From: a virus
IMG/VR virus record: IMGVR_UViG_3300046559_001153
Location: 124,001-188,000 of that record
Length of the DNA stretch: 64,000 bases
Reading direction: 5' to 3' (one strand)
Part shown: piece by piece, positions 7,357 to 15,408 of the stretch
Position numbering within the stretch: the first letter of the stretch is position 1
How the letters are laid out: each line of letters opens with the position of its first letter
Made by a program: the position numbers and the translations under genes
The notes under the pieces: model-generated
What the model was told of the DNA's origin: nothing
Databases searched by the model: none
Seen by the model: only the letters and a program-made list of their open reading frames with translations

Positions 7357-7931
7357 TGCGAGAATCATTTCGAATGTGGTTTGAGGTGCCCGACCAACCT
7401 GACGCCGGGACGGTCGAGGAGTGGGACAAATTCGAAGAGGACGCAAGGAAGCATCATCCAGTACGCTTCTTCCTGTCGTGGACGTTGCCGATCCGGCTGT
7501 CACGCACATGGCGACAGCTTGTGCGTGAGCCGTGGTATTGGCTCAAGTGCCGTCTGTGGCACCAGTACAACGTCGTCCGCATTCAGACCCTGCCACCAAC
7601 GTGGAATGACCGGGACGAAGTGATGCTCCACGCGTGTTTCCAGTGCCTGGTCGATTTTATCGAGAAAGAAAATCCCTTTGAATACGGAGCAGGCGCCGAA
7701 GTGCAGGAGCCCAGGAGGAAAGCCGATATCGAACTGGTTGCTCTTTACGACTGGTGGATTTTACGTCCTGTGCTGCTGAGGAGAATCGACGATGTGATCG
7801 ACCGATATCCCAGAGGCACAGCCCCGCGGGACGCGTATGAGCAGGCCGGGATTTCCTACAGCGATCTTCGAGCTGAAGATCAGGCAATGTTGACCAGGCT
7901 CATCGCCGTTCGAAAGTACATGTGGACATGA
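7356..7931 (+). CDS. Conserved phage hypothetical protein (191 aa)
   Basis: Starts within TGATG of the PurA-like gene. The segment LPPTWNDRDEVMLHACFQCL resembles a conserved block in uncharacterised phage proteins, where a short helix-rich domain begins by naming a 'W-x-D-R-D' segment followed by FQ-x-L-VDF. The C-terminus carries a WWILRPVLLRR amphipathic helix. No catalytic motif visible. Confidence 0.6.
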   Translation: MRESFRMWFEVPDQPDAGTVEEWDKFEEDARKHHPVRFFLSWTLPIRLSRTWRQLVREPWYWLKCRLWHQYNVVRIQTLPPTWNDRDEVMLHACFQCLVDFIEKENPFEYGAGAEVQEPRRKADIELVALYDWWILRPVLLRRIDDVIDRYPRGTAPRDAYEQAGISYSDLRAEDQAMLTRLIAVRKYMWT

Positions 7932-7941
7932 AAGGGGCCGA

Positions 7942-8163
7942 ATGGCACGAGAATGGGCGGATGACAAGCATGGGGCGGAACGGATTCCGCCTTCTTGCTT
8001 GACTGAGGTGAAACGACGGGCACTGGCTCACGATTGGAAATCAGCGGCCGAATTGCTGGATCAACTGTGTACTCACAGTCGTTTGAAGAGTTTTGAAGCG
8101 TACCATCTGGCCACACATCTCTACAATGAAATCGAGAAGGAACGATCATGCAAGTCGTCGTAG
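7942..8163 (+). CDS. Hypothetical protein (73 aa)
   Basis: Starts after Shine-Dalgarno GAAAGGGG. Helical, with the pattern WKSAAELLDQLCTHS. Overlaps the Nudix gene start by 16 bases. Function not recognised. Confidence 0.55.
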   Translation: MAREWADDKHGAERIPPSCLTEVKRRALAHDWKSAAELLDQLCTHSRLKSFEAYHLATHLYNEIEKERSCKSS

Positions 8164-8573
8164 CGGGAATCATTTTGTCGAAGGATCGCAAGCGGATTCT
8201 CCTCACTCAGCGGGAGGGGCCCGATTACGCGTTCTGCTGGTGTCATCCGGGCGGGAAGATGGAACTGACTGATTCCGACCCGGCGGCCGCCCTGGTTCGT
8301 GAGCTGCGGGAAGAGATCGGTGTCTGGTATCAGCCGCCAACAGAGATTTTTGACGTGCAGTTGTTCGGACCGCCGAGCTGTAAAGAGGAAGTCGAGCTGC
8401 GTACGTACATCATGTCGCACGAGATGCAGGGAACTGGGCCCATCCTGCCGCTCGACGGAACGCTCGGTCTGGGCTGGTTTACTCCGGCAGAGATCTACGG
8501 ACTGACGGTGACACCCGGGCTGTCTAATCTGCGGGAGAAACTGCGTCACACATTCCAGAGGACAGATATATGA
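8148..8573 (+). CDS. Nudix hydrolase
   Basis: 141 residues. The Nudix box is GGKMELTDSDPAAALVRELR then EEIGV, with R51-E52-x2-E55-E56-x-G58 as the metal-binding core. The family hydrolyses nucleoside diphosphates linked to another moiety (NTPs, NDP-sugars, coenzymes); the substrate cannot be told. It lies beside the PurA-like gene and other nucleotide-related functions, fitting nucleotide-pool control. The Gly-to-REL spacing carries an insertion compared with the textbook 23-residue box. Confidence 0.85.
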   Translation: MQVVVAGIILSKDRKRILLTQREGPDYAFCWCHPGGKMELTDSDPAAALVRELREEIGVWYQPPTEIFDVQLFGPPSCKEEVELRTYIMSHEMQGTGPILPLDGTLGLGWFTPAEIYGLTVTPGLSNLREKLRHTFQRTDI

Positions 8574-8701
8574 CCGATCAGGATGTGATCGACGGCGGTA
8601 TCGATCTGGGGGTTCACGATGGCAAGCACTGGGTGGAGATCCCCAGTGCTTTGTTCGTTGATTGGGCGGAGAAGACGGGGAAACTGGTGGCGCCTGTCTG
8701 A
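8570..8701 (+). CDS. Short ORF ending at an in-frame UGA (43 aa), continued by open frame to 8908
   Basis: ATGA overlap with the Nudix stop. The 43-residue product ends KLVAPV at TGA 8699-8701. The same frame then stays open for 68 more codons to TAA 8906-8908, with protein-like composition (QYHWNTWSSVWGLSEWYFED...). A single TGG-to-TGA change would explain a broken 111-residue gene. Programmed readthrough or a real stop are alternatives. Confidence 0.5.
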   Translation: MTDQDVIDGGIDLGVHDGKHWVEIPSALFVDWAEKTGKLVAPV

Positions 8702-8908
8702 CAGTACCACTGGAATACATGGTCCTCAGTCTGGGGTCTCAGCGAGTGGTACTTCGAGGACTTGAGCTACCGGCATCCGTCCGAGTTTACTGGTGAGTCG
8801 CGGCGGCTGTCTTATCTGGATCAGGACGGCGACAACCCGACGGATCCGCGGGAACAGATTCAAACGACCATTTTGTCGAGGAGATTAGATGATCAAGAGA
8901 CATTGTAA
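8702..8908 (+). pseudogene. Possible 3' part of gene interrupted by UGA at 8699
   Basis: In-frame continuation of the ORF that starts at 8570, Trp/Tyr-rich and ending in TAA 20 bases inside the next gene, an overlap typical of this window. No separate Shine-Dalgarno or ATG explains it as an independent gene. It is either readthrough product or debris. Confidence 0.4.
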
Positions 8909-9131
8909 TATCTGTGACCGGGTGATTAGGGATGATGGCCAGGGGTTCCCAGTTCATTACAACGAATTTCGAATCGTGGCGGTTGCCAAAGGCCGTGACG
9001 GAGACATTCAGGACATCTGCGAAGCTTGTATTCGTCTGGTTGTGCAAACTGGTGTTTTTCCCAAGAAAGGTAGATTGATCAATGACGAGCCTCTCGCGAG
9101 CGAAATCGAAGAAGAGGAAGAAGACAGCTAG
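8889..9131 (+). CDS. Zinc-finger-like hypothetical protein (80 aa)
   Basis: ATG 8889 is preceded by GAGGAG. Cys pairs CNICD (residues 6-9) and CEACI (44-47) suggest one zinc site. The C-terminus is a run of acidic residues. Overlaps the next gene by 50 bases. Confidence 0.6.
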   Translation: MIKRHCNICDRVIRDDGQGFPVHYNEFRIVAVAKGRDGDIQDICEACIRLVVQTGVFPKKGRLINDEPLASEIEEEEEDS

Positions 9132-9534
9132 GCCTCAATTCAAATCGCCGGTGAAGATTCTGATTGCGGCGAGAGATTTGTTGCAACGGAAACGGTGGAT
9201 TCGCGGTGCGCATATGAGTGTGCGTAGAGGCAAGCACGTAACGAGGGAGGCCGTTTTTGCAGAACTGATCGAGTGTTCGGACAGGCGGCTTGTCGGTCTG
9301 TGCGCTTCGGGGGCTATTACTCGCGTATCCGGTTCGTTGATTGGGCGAGCAGTGGCCAGAGCTTATATTGACGAAATTTTGCAAAAGCATCGACGGTTTA
9401 TATCGCTGATCGACTTTAACGACAAGGTCGCCAAAGGAAAGGAGGACATTCTTCGCCTATTTAACGAGGCGATTGTTCTGGCGAAGGAATCGCGGAGAAA
9501 GTCACCGAAAGATTCGGGGAAGCCCAATGCATAG
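9082..9534 (+). CDS. DUF6197-like protein, paralogue 2
   Basis: 150 residues. A Lys/Arg-rich leader (SKKRKKTARP) precedes the same core as the genes at 5443 and 10614: a helix with QRKRWIRG, then LVGLCASGAITR, then a terminal FNDKVAKGKEDILRLFNEAI. The WND motif has drifted to FND. The basic leader overlaps the acidic tail of the upstream gene, where GAAGAAGAA-type sequence is read in two frames. Role unknown. Confidence 0.6.
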   Translation: MTSLSRAKSKKRKKTARPQFKSPVKILIAARDLLQRKRWIRGAHMSVRRGKHVTREAVFAELIECSDRRLVGLCASGAITRVSGSLIGRAVARAYIDEILQKHRRFISLIDFNDKVAKGKEDILRLFNEAIVLAKESRRKSPKDSGKPNA

Positions 9535-10066
9535 TAGAGATCCGATCCTGTCGCACGAGCGAGAGCTCAAGCTGCGAGACAACAATCTTCGCAGACTGAA
9601 ACACGAGATGGCCATCGTGAAAAGCCATTACCGCAAAGCGGCTGAGATCCTGTTCGATTTTACGGATGTTCTGTCCGAGGCGGCTGACACGCTGCGGCAG
9701 GCCATTTCATCCAGAGGGGTTGATTCGACCTTGGCTTATACGACTGCTAGGCAGTGCGACAGGGTGATTGCCAAGCACATGGAGCGAATCTCTGAAATCA
9801 ATGCCCATGTGACAACGTCGTTCGATGAGCTCACAGCCAAGCTGGATGAGGCCAAAGACCGAGCCAGGCAGGCTGAAAAGTTGAGCGGGGTGATTGAGAC
9901 GTGGCGGACCAAGCTGGCAGAATGGCAATTGTCAGTCGAGGACGGGGCGTTTAAGCTGGTGCATTTCCGTTACCAGACAATAGTCAGTAACTCGCTCGCA
10001 GAGGCTGTCGAGCTGGCTCTAAGCGTACAGGAGAAGGCCGATGATTGTCAGCCTCAAGGAACCTAA
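9527..10066 (+). CDS. Coiled-coil hypothetical protein (179 aa)
   Basis: The start at ATG 9527 overlaps the upstream gene by 8 bases. Almost entirely helical with heptad-like spacing, notably residues 15-50 and 90-130 (SFDELTAKLDEAKDRARQAE). Likely a dimeric coiled coil. Overlaps the next gene by 26 bases. Confidence 0.65.
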   Translation: MHSRDPILSHERELKLRDNNLRRLKHEMAIVKSHYRKAAEILFDFTDVLSEAADTLRQAISSRGVDSTLAYTTARQCDRVIAKHMERISEINAHVTTSFDELTAKLDEAKDRARQAEKLSGVIETWRTKLAEWQLSVEDGAFKLVHFRYQTIVSNSLAEAVELALSVQEKADDCQPQGT

Positions 10067-10385
10067 GCCACTCACTAACGAGCAGCATTCAAAGTACATG
10101 CAGAACGTCTGCGACACGGTTGAGTTCTATCTGCCGGACATGGCAGACTCGGTCAAAGAGATCGCCGCGGAAGGTAAACACGCGATGTTTATTGACGCGT
10201 CACAACAGTGGGATCCGGCTAAGGACTCGTGCACGCTCCTTGGCATGCTGTTGCAGTACGGGAGATCGAAAGGCGTTGATATTTGTATCACTCAAAATTT
10301 TGACGAAGTAAAGGAGCGGTACTATGCCCGACTCGAAGAAATGCAAGCTGAAGAAGAAGCCGAGGAAGAGGACGCCGAAGCCTAA
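10041..10385 (+). CDS. Acidic-tailed hypothetical protein (114 aa)
   Basis: Core of about 95 residues with FYLPDMADSVKEIAAEGKHA, then a highly acidic tail (EEEAEEEDAEA). The tail is encoded by the same bases that encode the basic N-terminus of the next gene in another frame. Function unknown. Confidence 0.6.
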   Translation: MIVSLKEPKPLTNEQHSKYMQNVCDTVEFYLPDMADSVKEIAAEGKHAMFIDASQQWDPAKDSCTLLGMLLQYGRSKGVDICITQNFDEVKERYYARLEEMQAEEEAEEEDAEA

Positions 10386-10617
10386 GTACCCGCCGGCGTT
10401 CTTGAAGCTGACAAAGGAGTGGAAGGAGTCCATTCTGATGCTGGTGAATAATTACATGTTCTTGGCGGATGCCAGAGCGAAAGAAGCATCGATGAATTTC
10501 TCGCGGGACGCGGGCAATCCGGAGGCCCACAAGGAATCATTCAAGCGCACAATTCAGTATGACACGGCGAAGGATATCGCCAGGATGATCAACAACCGTT
10601 TGGAGAATCTACCATGA
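10324..10617 (+). CDS. Basic-leader hypothetical protein (97 aa)
   Basis: Shine-Dalgarno AAAGGAG lies 10 bases before ATG 10324. The leader SKKCKLKKKPRKRTPKPK is strongly basic and could bind nucleic acid; the remainder is helical. Overlaps the previous gene by 62 bases and the next by 4. Confidence 0.6.
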   Translation: MPDSKKCKLKKKPRKRTPKPKYPPAFLKLTKEWKESILMLVNNYMFLADARAKEASMNFSRDAGNPEAHKESFKRTIQYDTAKDIARMINNRLENLP

Positions 10618-10955
10618 CCATCCGTGATGTCGTGGTTGGGGCACTGGATTTGATTCGGCAGGGTTGGTGCCAACGCCGCTCGTGCTGTGAGAGAGACGGA
10701 CGCACATGTTATTGTGTGACGTACGCTATTGTAATGTCGGCGGCACAAGCAGCTGACGAGTCGAGTTATCCGGATTTGGTCGCTGGGGCAATTGCTGCGG
10801 TCAGACGTCTCTTGCCGTCATTGTCCGCAGGCTACGGAGTAGCTCACTGGAATGACGCTGCCGGCCGGACACAGCAGGAAGTGATCGACAAGTTGGACGA
10901 AGTTATCAATTCTTTACCCGAGGAAGCCAGTGAAAACACAGCTGTACGTGCCTGA
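10614..10955 (+). CDS. DUF6197-like protein, paralogue 3
   Basis: 113 residues. Shares with the genes at 5443 and 9082 the RQGW segment, the Cys-rich CYCVTYAI in place of CVSGAI, and HWNDAAGRTQQEVIDKLDEVI. It is the best match of the three to the family's terminal WND-RT-EV motif. Extra Cys residues (C20, C24, C25, C31, C33 area) may bind metal or be incidental. Function unknown. Confidence 0.65.
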   Translation: MTIRDVVVGALDLIRQGWCQRRSCCERDGRTCYCVTYAIVMSAAQAADESSYPDLVAGAIAAVRRLLPSLSAGYGVAHWNDAAGRTQQEVIDKLDEVINSLPEEASENTAVRA

Positions 10956-12051
10956 TCGACTCAAGGTCGGGTTCAACAAACGTGAAGACACGTACACCGG
11001 GCAACTGGCGTACGTGATCTTCTTTGACCATTCCGGCAAATTACAAAAGGAGAAATCCTGGGAGGGCTGGCGAGACAAGACGATCGAGCCGGTCGAGTAC
11101 GACAACAAGCCCCGGCATGGCTTTGTGCTCAACAGACAGGTGGGCGGCGCCAAGCAGTCTTGGGGCCACAACGTGAGGATTGAGAAAGTCCGCGTGTATG
11201 ACCCGCGTGGCTTCGAAATTGAGATCACAGTTCCCAATTTGCTGTTCTTGCTGCAAGAATCCGACTGTAGCCGCGGCAAGGGATTGGAAGCTGAGTGTGT
11301 GTACGCCTGGAACAAGCAAAGCCTGATATTATTGCCTGTCGCATCCAAGGAGTACAAGGAGTGCGTTAGTTTTACCAAGCTGCAGGCTCAACGTGTGCAT
11401 GTTAAGGATCTCATTCCCGGTGCCACGTACCTGACGTACCAAGAGGTGTCGCTGATCTATATCGGCCGATTTGACTACTATCAGGGGCTGTGGAGAAATC
11501 GAAACGGCAGTACATCCGGGCCGTTCAAACAGAAATTGTTCGTGTTCTACAACGCGAAAGCAGAGTCGGAGTACCAACGCTGGTTGTACTTGAAGAATGT
11601 CAAGAAGTTGGCCACATTGGAAACGGCCGTCGTTGCTTCGAATTACGCCGAATTGGTCGACGAGTACAACAAGTCGGTACACGGAAGCCCGCCAAAACGG
11701 TTGTTCTTGAAGCCCACGGCTGATCCCAAAAATCAGAACTGGTTTGTTGAAAGACCAGACGGTCGATTTCTGCGTTGTGGTTCACGAGGAACTCACATTC
11801 AACCAACGATCATTACGCACGAAGAGGCGTACGGTCACCTGTGGTTGAATGTGCACTCCGGCGCGCTGATGAAAGACACCTACTCGGCGGTGGCGATAAA
11901 ACCTGGGGGCCGGGCGGGATATGACCATTGGTCGCTTGGCCACCGAGATATGATGGAGTGGATTGAGCCGACCGGTCAAACATTGTGGGTGGAACTGGCC
12001 AGCGGAGCCCAGTTCGACGTTAATTATTACCCGTTTAGGAGTCACTACTAA
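10930..12051 (+). CDS. Conserved phage hypothetical protein (373 aa)
   Basis: Opens KVGFNKREDTYTGQLAYVIFFD and KSWEGWRDKTIE, a block I recognise from uncharacterised proteins of T4-like and other large phages. Beta-rich, with several short domains carrying repeated 'FVFYNAK', 'KPTADPKNQNWF' and 'HLWLNVHSG' strands. No enzyme motif is visible. Overlaps the previous gene by 26 bases and the next by 1 (TAATG). Confidence 0.7.
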   Translation: MKTQLYVPDRLKVGFNKREDTYTGQLAYVIFFDHSGKLQKEKSWEGWRDKTIEPVEYDNKPRHGFVLNRQVGGAKQSWGHNVRIEKVRVYDPRGFEIEITVPNLLFLLQESDCSRGKGLEAECVYAWNKQSLILLPVASKEYKECVSFTKLQAQRVHVKDLIPGATYLTYQEVSLIYIGRFDYYQGLWRNRNGSTSGPFKQKLFVFYNAKAESEYQRWLYLKNVKKLATLETAVVASNYAELVDEYNKSVHGSPPKRLFLKPTADPKNQNWFVERPDGRFLRCGSRGTHIQPTIITHEEAYGHLWLNVHSGALMKDTYSAVAIKPGGRAGYDHWSLGHRDMMEWIEPTGQTLWVELASGAQFDVNYYPFRSHY

Positions 12052-12494
12052 TGGCGAAAGCCGCAGACAAACAGACGATGGAGCTGATCGAGAAGGTCCA
12101 GGCCAAGAAGGCTGAGATTCGCAAAATCGAGCGGCCGGTTTGGAAGACCAATTGTTCATTTCCATTTATCGACGGTCAACAGAACACGGCTGTGAATGTT
12201 CATGTACTGTGCGACGTGTCTAAGCTGGTGACCATCGGCGCATTCCTGATCGACAGGTCTCAGTCATTCTTCAACGCGGCCAGACGCCTGGGCGTCGATC
12301 CGTGCCCGGCATTCGTGTGGAACGGGTTCAGCGTGGAAGACTGGTTCCAGGATTTGTCGCTACGGATTGATCAGATCCAGCTGACAGCTAAAAAGGAGGC
12401 TCTCGATAAGCTGGAAGCTCGTCTTAACGCGATCATCAGTCCCGAGCTGAAGCAGAAGATGGAATTGGATGCCATCGCAGCTGAGGTGGGCTGA
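12051..12494 (+). CDS. Conserved phage hypothetical protein (147 aa)
   Basis: Starts within TAATG of the upstream gene, so probably coupled to it. The N-terminal helix is Lys-rich (KVQAKKAEIRKIERP), the middle has WKTNCSFPF, and the C-terminus is helical. It travels with the preceding conserved gene. Function unknown. Confidence 0.6.
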   Translation: MAKAADKQTMELIEKVQAKKAEIRKIERPVWKTNCSFPFIDGQQNTAVNVHVLCDVSKLVTIGAFLIDRSQSFFNAARRLGVDPCPAFVWNGFSVEDWFQDLSLRIDQIQLTAKKEALDKLEARLNAIISPELKQKMELDAIAAEVG

Positions 12495-12510
12495 TCTCAG
12501 GAGAACACAA

Positions 12511-12834
12511 ATGCTTGAACTCGCAGAAGATGGCCGGACCTGCGTAGGTTCCGGCTATTGTTGTAAACAGCGTCCCTGTCCGTTCGGTGCTGTAACCAGC
12601 CCGACTAACCTGTCTTGCAAATTCCTCGTACAGATCGAGCAGTTCGATGAGCACCATCCTCGTTACACGTGCGGAATCTACGAACAAATTGTCCAGAGTC
12701 CCGACTGGAAAACCGCTCCAGCCTTTGGAGCGGGATGTTGCAGTCCTATCGGCAATACAGATCGTCGAAGGATTCTCTGGGAACTCGCCAGCCGCGACAG
12801 TGGTCCTTCTGCTGCTACGCTCCATCATCAGTGA
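12511..12834 (+). CDS. Cys-rich protein, possible metal-binding (107 aa)
   Basis: ATG 12511 follows Shine-Dalgarno AGGAG. Cys-rich pattern SGYCCKQRPCPFG, CKF, YTCGIY and GAGCCSP, with about nine Cys in 90 residues. This resembles Fe-S or zinc-binding YkgJ-like modules, but no clear match can be claimed. The final 20 residues after RRRIL look low-information and overlap the next gene. Confidence 0.6.
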   Translation: MLELAEDGRTCVGSGYCCKQRPCPFGAVTSPTNLSCKFLVQIEQFDEHHPRYTCGIYEQIVQSPDWKTAPAFGAGCCSPIGNTDRRRILWELASRDSGPSAATLHHQ

Positions 12835-12997
12835 AGTGCATAGCGGTGACTCCAAATATCTGGCTATTGCCAGGACATGTGACGCATGCAAAGCTTTGGG
12901 CATTGACCCCGAGTTTACTGACATGGTGATCGACAAGCTGATGCAGTTTGCAACAGACGGTACTCGCAACCCCTGGCCGAAGGATTTCTTCGCATGA
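12800..12997 (+). CDS. Hypothetical protein, start uncertain (65 aa)
   Basis: The frame is convincingly coding after about 12800 (RSIISEVHSGDSKYLAIART ... NPWPKDFFA). GTG 12800 or GTG 12836 are plausible starts; an ATG at 12647 would overlap the upstream gene by 188 bases and has no Shine-Dalgarno. Ends in ATGA with the next gene. Confidence 0.5.
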   Translation: MVLLLLRSIISEVHSGDSKYLAIARTCDACKALGIDPEFTDMVIDKLMQFATDGTRNPWPKDFFA

Positions 12998-13380
12998 CGC
13001 CATTTCCAGATAAAATCGTGGACGCAGTTGGTGATGTCCTGGAACGTAGAGAGCAGCGGCGTCGATTGCAGCAGCACAAACGAGGCTGCCTGGTGTTCTC
13101 TGCTCTGTGCGTTCTGTTTTCATTAACTGCTGGTTGGTTTGACCATTGGACGATGGTTGTATGTAATTTCTTCTTTACGATAATCTTTTCCGTGCTCTGG
13201 TGTCTTTGCCAGGAGCTCGATCAGATCATCTACCGAGAATGCCGGATGCCCCCGGCGGATATAGCCAACCACCTGCGTGCGGAGTACTGGCGTCGTGAAC
13301 CGCGGCAGGATGTCGCTGTGAGCCAGGGTTCGCTTGTTGAATTTCCTCGATTGTCTCTACCGGGCGAGGAAGAAGAATGA
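12994..13380 (+). CDS. Two-pass membrane protein (128 aa)
   Basis: A basic N-terminus (RREQRRRLQQHKRG) precedes two hydrophobic helices, residues 31-47 and 53-71, followed by an acidic cytoplasmic-looking tail. Positive-inside logic would place both ends in the cytoplasm. Function unknown. Confidence 0.65.
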   Translation: MTPFPDKIVDAVGDVLERREQRRRLQQHKRGCLVFSALCVLFSLTAGWFDHWTMVVCNFFFTIIFSVLWCLCQELDQIIYRECRMPPADIANHLRAEYWRREPRQDVAVSQGSLVEFPRLSLPGEEEE

Positions 13381-13805
13381 CCGGCACCTCAGCTTTAGAC
13401 GGATGGTTTGCCAGCTTCAACGGTGCAGAGATCATTCTTTTCACTCACGAGGGGGCGAAGAGGATGTTTTGCCTGGCAGCACTGCTGAAGGCCCTGTACG
13501 TCCCGGGCCGAACGCTTCAGGAGCACTACCAGAGGCCCGACGATATTGAGCTGATCGCCGGGCTATTCTTTGATGGTGAAGTGATCGGCGCGGGTGTGCT
13601 ATTGAAGGAGAAGTCGAAAACCAACTTGAGCGTTTACGTTACGCCCGAGCATCGACGGAAAGGCTACGGGACCAAGTTGGTGCAGATGATTCGAGGAGTA
13701 GCTGGCAGGCCCTTGTACGTTTCAATAATCGGTCTGACGGGCCAGGCTTTCTGGGACAACGCTAATTCTACGTTGGGAGGGGAACATGAATTCACAAGAG
13801 TTTGA
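13377..13805 (+). CDS. GNAT-family N-acetyltransferase
   Basis: 142 residues. The acetyl-CoA-binding motif A is NLSVYVTPEHRRKGYGTKLV (RRKGYGT matching R/Q-x-x-G-x-G/A), preceded by the beta strand EVIGAGVLL. The acceptor cannot be inferred. Lies in an ATGA string between the membrane protein and the sugar kinase; overlaps the latter by 20 bases. Confidence 0.8.
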   Translation: MTGTSALDGWFASFNGAEIILFTHEGAKRMFCLAALLKALYVPGRTLQEHYQRPDDIELIAGLFFDGEVIGAGVLLKEKSKTNLSVYVTPEHRRKGYGTKLVQMIRGVAGRPLYVSIIGLTGQAFWDNANSTLGGEHEFTRV

Positions 13806-14772
13806 AAAGATCACTGAAAGCTGGGAGAATCTGCCCGTTCTGGTCGTCGGTGATATCATGATCGATAACCACATTTTCTGCGGGCCGCACAAGCTGAGCC
13901 AAGAGGCGCCCGTGCAGGTCTTGAAACAGAGCCATACCAACATCCAGCCGGGCGGTGCGGCTAGTGTGGCTGTGATGTGTGCGGCCTTGGGCGCCAAGGT
14001 CAGCCTCTTCGGACGAATCTGGCGTCCTGACGACGCGCCAGAGGAAACACACGCGCTAATGGACGAGCTCGAGTGTTCTAATGTCGACACGCGTGGCGTA
14101 TTCCATGACGGATCGATGGGTGTCACGCCCACGAAAACGAGAATCTGGGCCATTCTGGACAGGTACCATCAGCAAATGCTGCGCATTGACAATGAATGCG
14201 TCAGACCGATGCGGTTGACCACGAACGAGCTGCGGGTCAAGGCTGAGCGTTGCGTGGTCTTCGAAGACGCCCATGTCATTATCATCAGCGACTACAACAA
14301 AGGATTTTGCACCCAGGCCTTGTTCAAGGCTTTGCCGCGTCAGACTGGCACGTTGGGCATTCGCTATGTCGATCCCCCGGATGACCCGCACTGGATGAAC
14401 ACTTACCGCGGTCAGGGGGAGTACTTCCCTTACTTTGTCACCAATCGTAAAAAATCATTGGGGATGACAGCGGCTGATCTGGCTCACGCGATGAATGCTT
14501 GTGTGGTCACAACACAGGGGAGTGGCGGCTGTGATTATGCGACACCCGCGACCAGTAGTCCTATGCTGCTGACTGTCCCCAGATATCCGGTCGATGTGAC
14601 AGGCTGCGGCGATCAGTTCATGGCCGTTTTCGCCATGACGCAGTATGCAAATGGATCACTTGCTGCTTGTGCTTTGGCTAACGTGGCCGCCGGGCTGCAG
14701 GCTATGTGCGTGGGTTGCATCCCGGTAACAATCCACGGTCTCACTCACGAACTTTTCCCTGGAGAGAAATGA
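13786..14772 (+). CDS. PfkB-family sugar kinase, HldE/RfaE kinase-like
   Basis: 328 residues. It aligns with the kinase half of HldE, which phosphorylates D-glycero-D-manno-heptose-7-phosphate on the way to ADP-heptose: LVVGDIMIDNHIFCGP, LSQEAPVQVLK, QPGGAASVAVMCAALGA, IIISDYNKGF, and the terminal DVTGCGDQF, where D276 would be the catalytic base and GCGD replaces GAGD. The linked nucleotidyltransferase half is absent. Other ribokinase-type substrates cannot be excluded. It may feed the glycan genes at 24.6-36 kb. Confidence 0.8.
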   Translation: MNSQEFEKITESWENLPVLVVGDIMIDNHIFCGPHKLSQEAPVQVLKQSHTNIQPGGAASVAVMCAALGAKVSLFGRIWRPDDAPEETHALMDELECSNVDTRGVFHDGSMGVTPTKTRIWAILDRYHQQMLRIDNECVRPMRLTTNELRVKAERCVVFEDAHVIIISDYNKGFCTQALFKALPRQTGTLGIRYVDPPDDPHWMNTYRGQGEYFPYFVTNRKKSLGMTAADLAHAMNACVVTTQGSGGCDYATPATSSPMLLTVPRYPVDVTGCGDQFMAVFAMTQYANGSLAACALANVAAGLQAMCVGCIPVTIHGLTHELFPGEK

Positions 14773-14984
14773 TGACCACGGAAGATCCACTCTGGGATAG
14801 GCGTAACCAACTGGAGACGATGCAAAACCAGCTGACTCTAATTCTTCAATCGACTGAGCACGTAACTGATACGCAGTGGGCTGAGATCGATCGAATTGTC
14901 CCGCGGCTGTATCTCGTGGCCGAGCAGGTTCAAAGAGCGGCTGACACGAAAGGCGATGGTGATGGACACCGAGATGATTCGTAA
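14772..14984 (+). CDS. Hypothetical protein (70 aa)
   Basis: TGATG overlap with the kinase gene sets the start. All-helical and acidic. No family recognised. Confidence 0.55.
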   Translation: MTTEDPLWDRRNQLETMQNQLTLILQSTEHVTDTQWAEIDRIVPRLYLVAEQVQRAADTKGDGDGHRDDS

Positions 14985-15408
14985 GTTTCAGTTGACTAGG
15001 CCTCCACAGTTCCAAGGCAATGAGCACAATGTCGACGCGGCACTAAATCAGCGAGTGTTGGACTGGGTGACTGATCAAACTGGTTACTTCCTGCGTCCCG
15101 GCGACCTGTGGGTTAACTTGCTGCAGGACCAGATATCGTTTAGTTATCTGACTCGCCAGGGCGAGCGGGCGATGGGTCGTTTTGCCGATTTGATTAAAGG
15201 AGGAAAAATAACACCGCTCAATCTTGATGTTTCGGAACGGCGTACGCCTATCCAACGGATGATCACCCGCATCGAGACGCAGTTAGACCTGTTGGAAATG
15301 ACTCCCCCGGAGACGCTCGATCGTTGGCACGGTGAGGCGGTTAAGCTGGCCAATAAAACACTACTTGAAAACATGTTGTCAGCCGCTAAGGCCTGGGATC
15401 AACAGTGA
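14962..15408 (+). CDS. Hypothetical protein (148 aa)
   Basis: ATG 14962 has Shine-Dalgarno AAAGG at good spacing; ATG 14956 is an alternative. Contains RVLDWVTDQTGYFLRPGDLWVN and a helical C-terminus. No recognised family. Ends in GTGA overlap with the next gene. Confidence 0.6.
   Translation: MDTEMIRKFQLTRPPQFQGNEHNVDAALNQRVLDWVTDQTGYFLRPGDLWVNLLQDQISFSYLTRQGERAMGRFADLIKGGKITPLNLDVSERRTPIQRMITRIETQLDLLEMTPPETLDRWHGEAVKLANKTLLENMLSAAKAWDQQ

Noticed and set aside
8699-8701. Selenocysteine codon
   Set aside because: No SECIS-like hairpin could be supported just after the UGA and there is no sign of a selenoprotein family.
12647-12799. ATG 12647 as start of the small gene ending at 12997
   Set aside because: It would overlap the Cys-rich gene by 188 bases and has no Shine-Dalgarno; the coding signal in that frame begins later.
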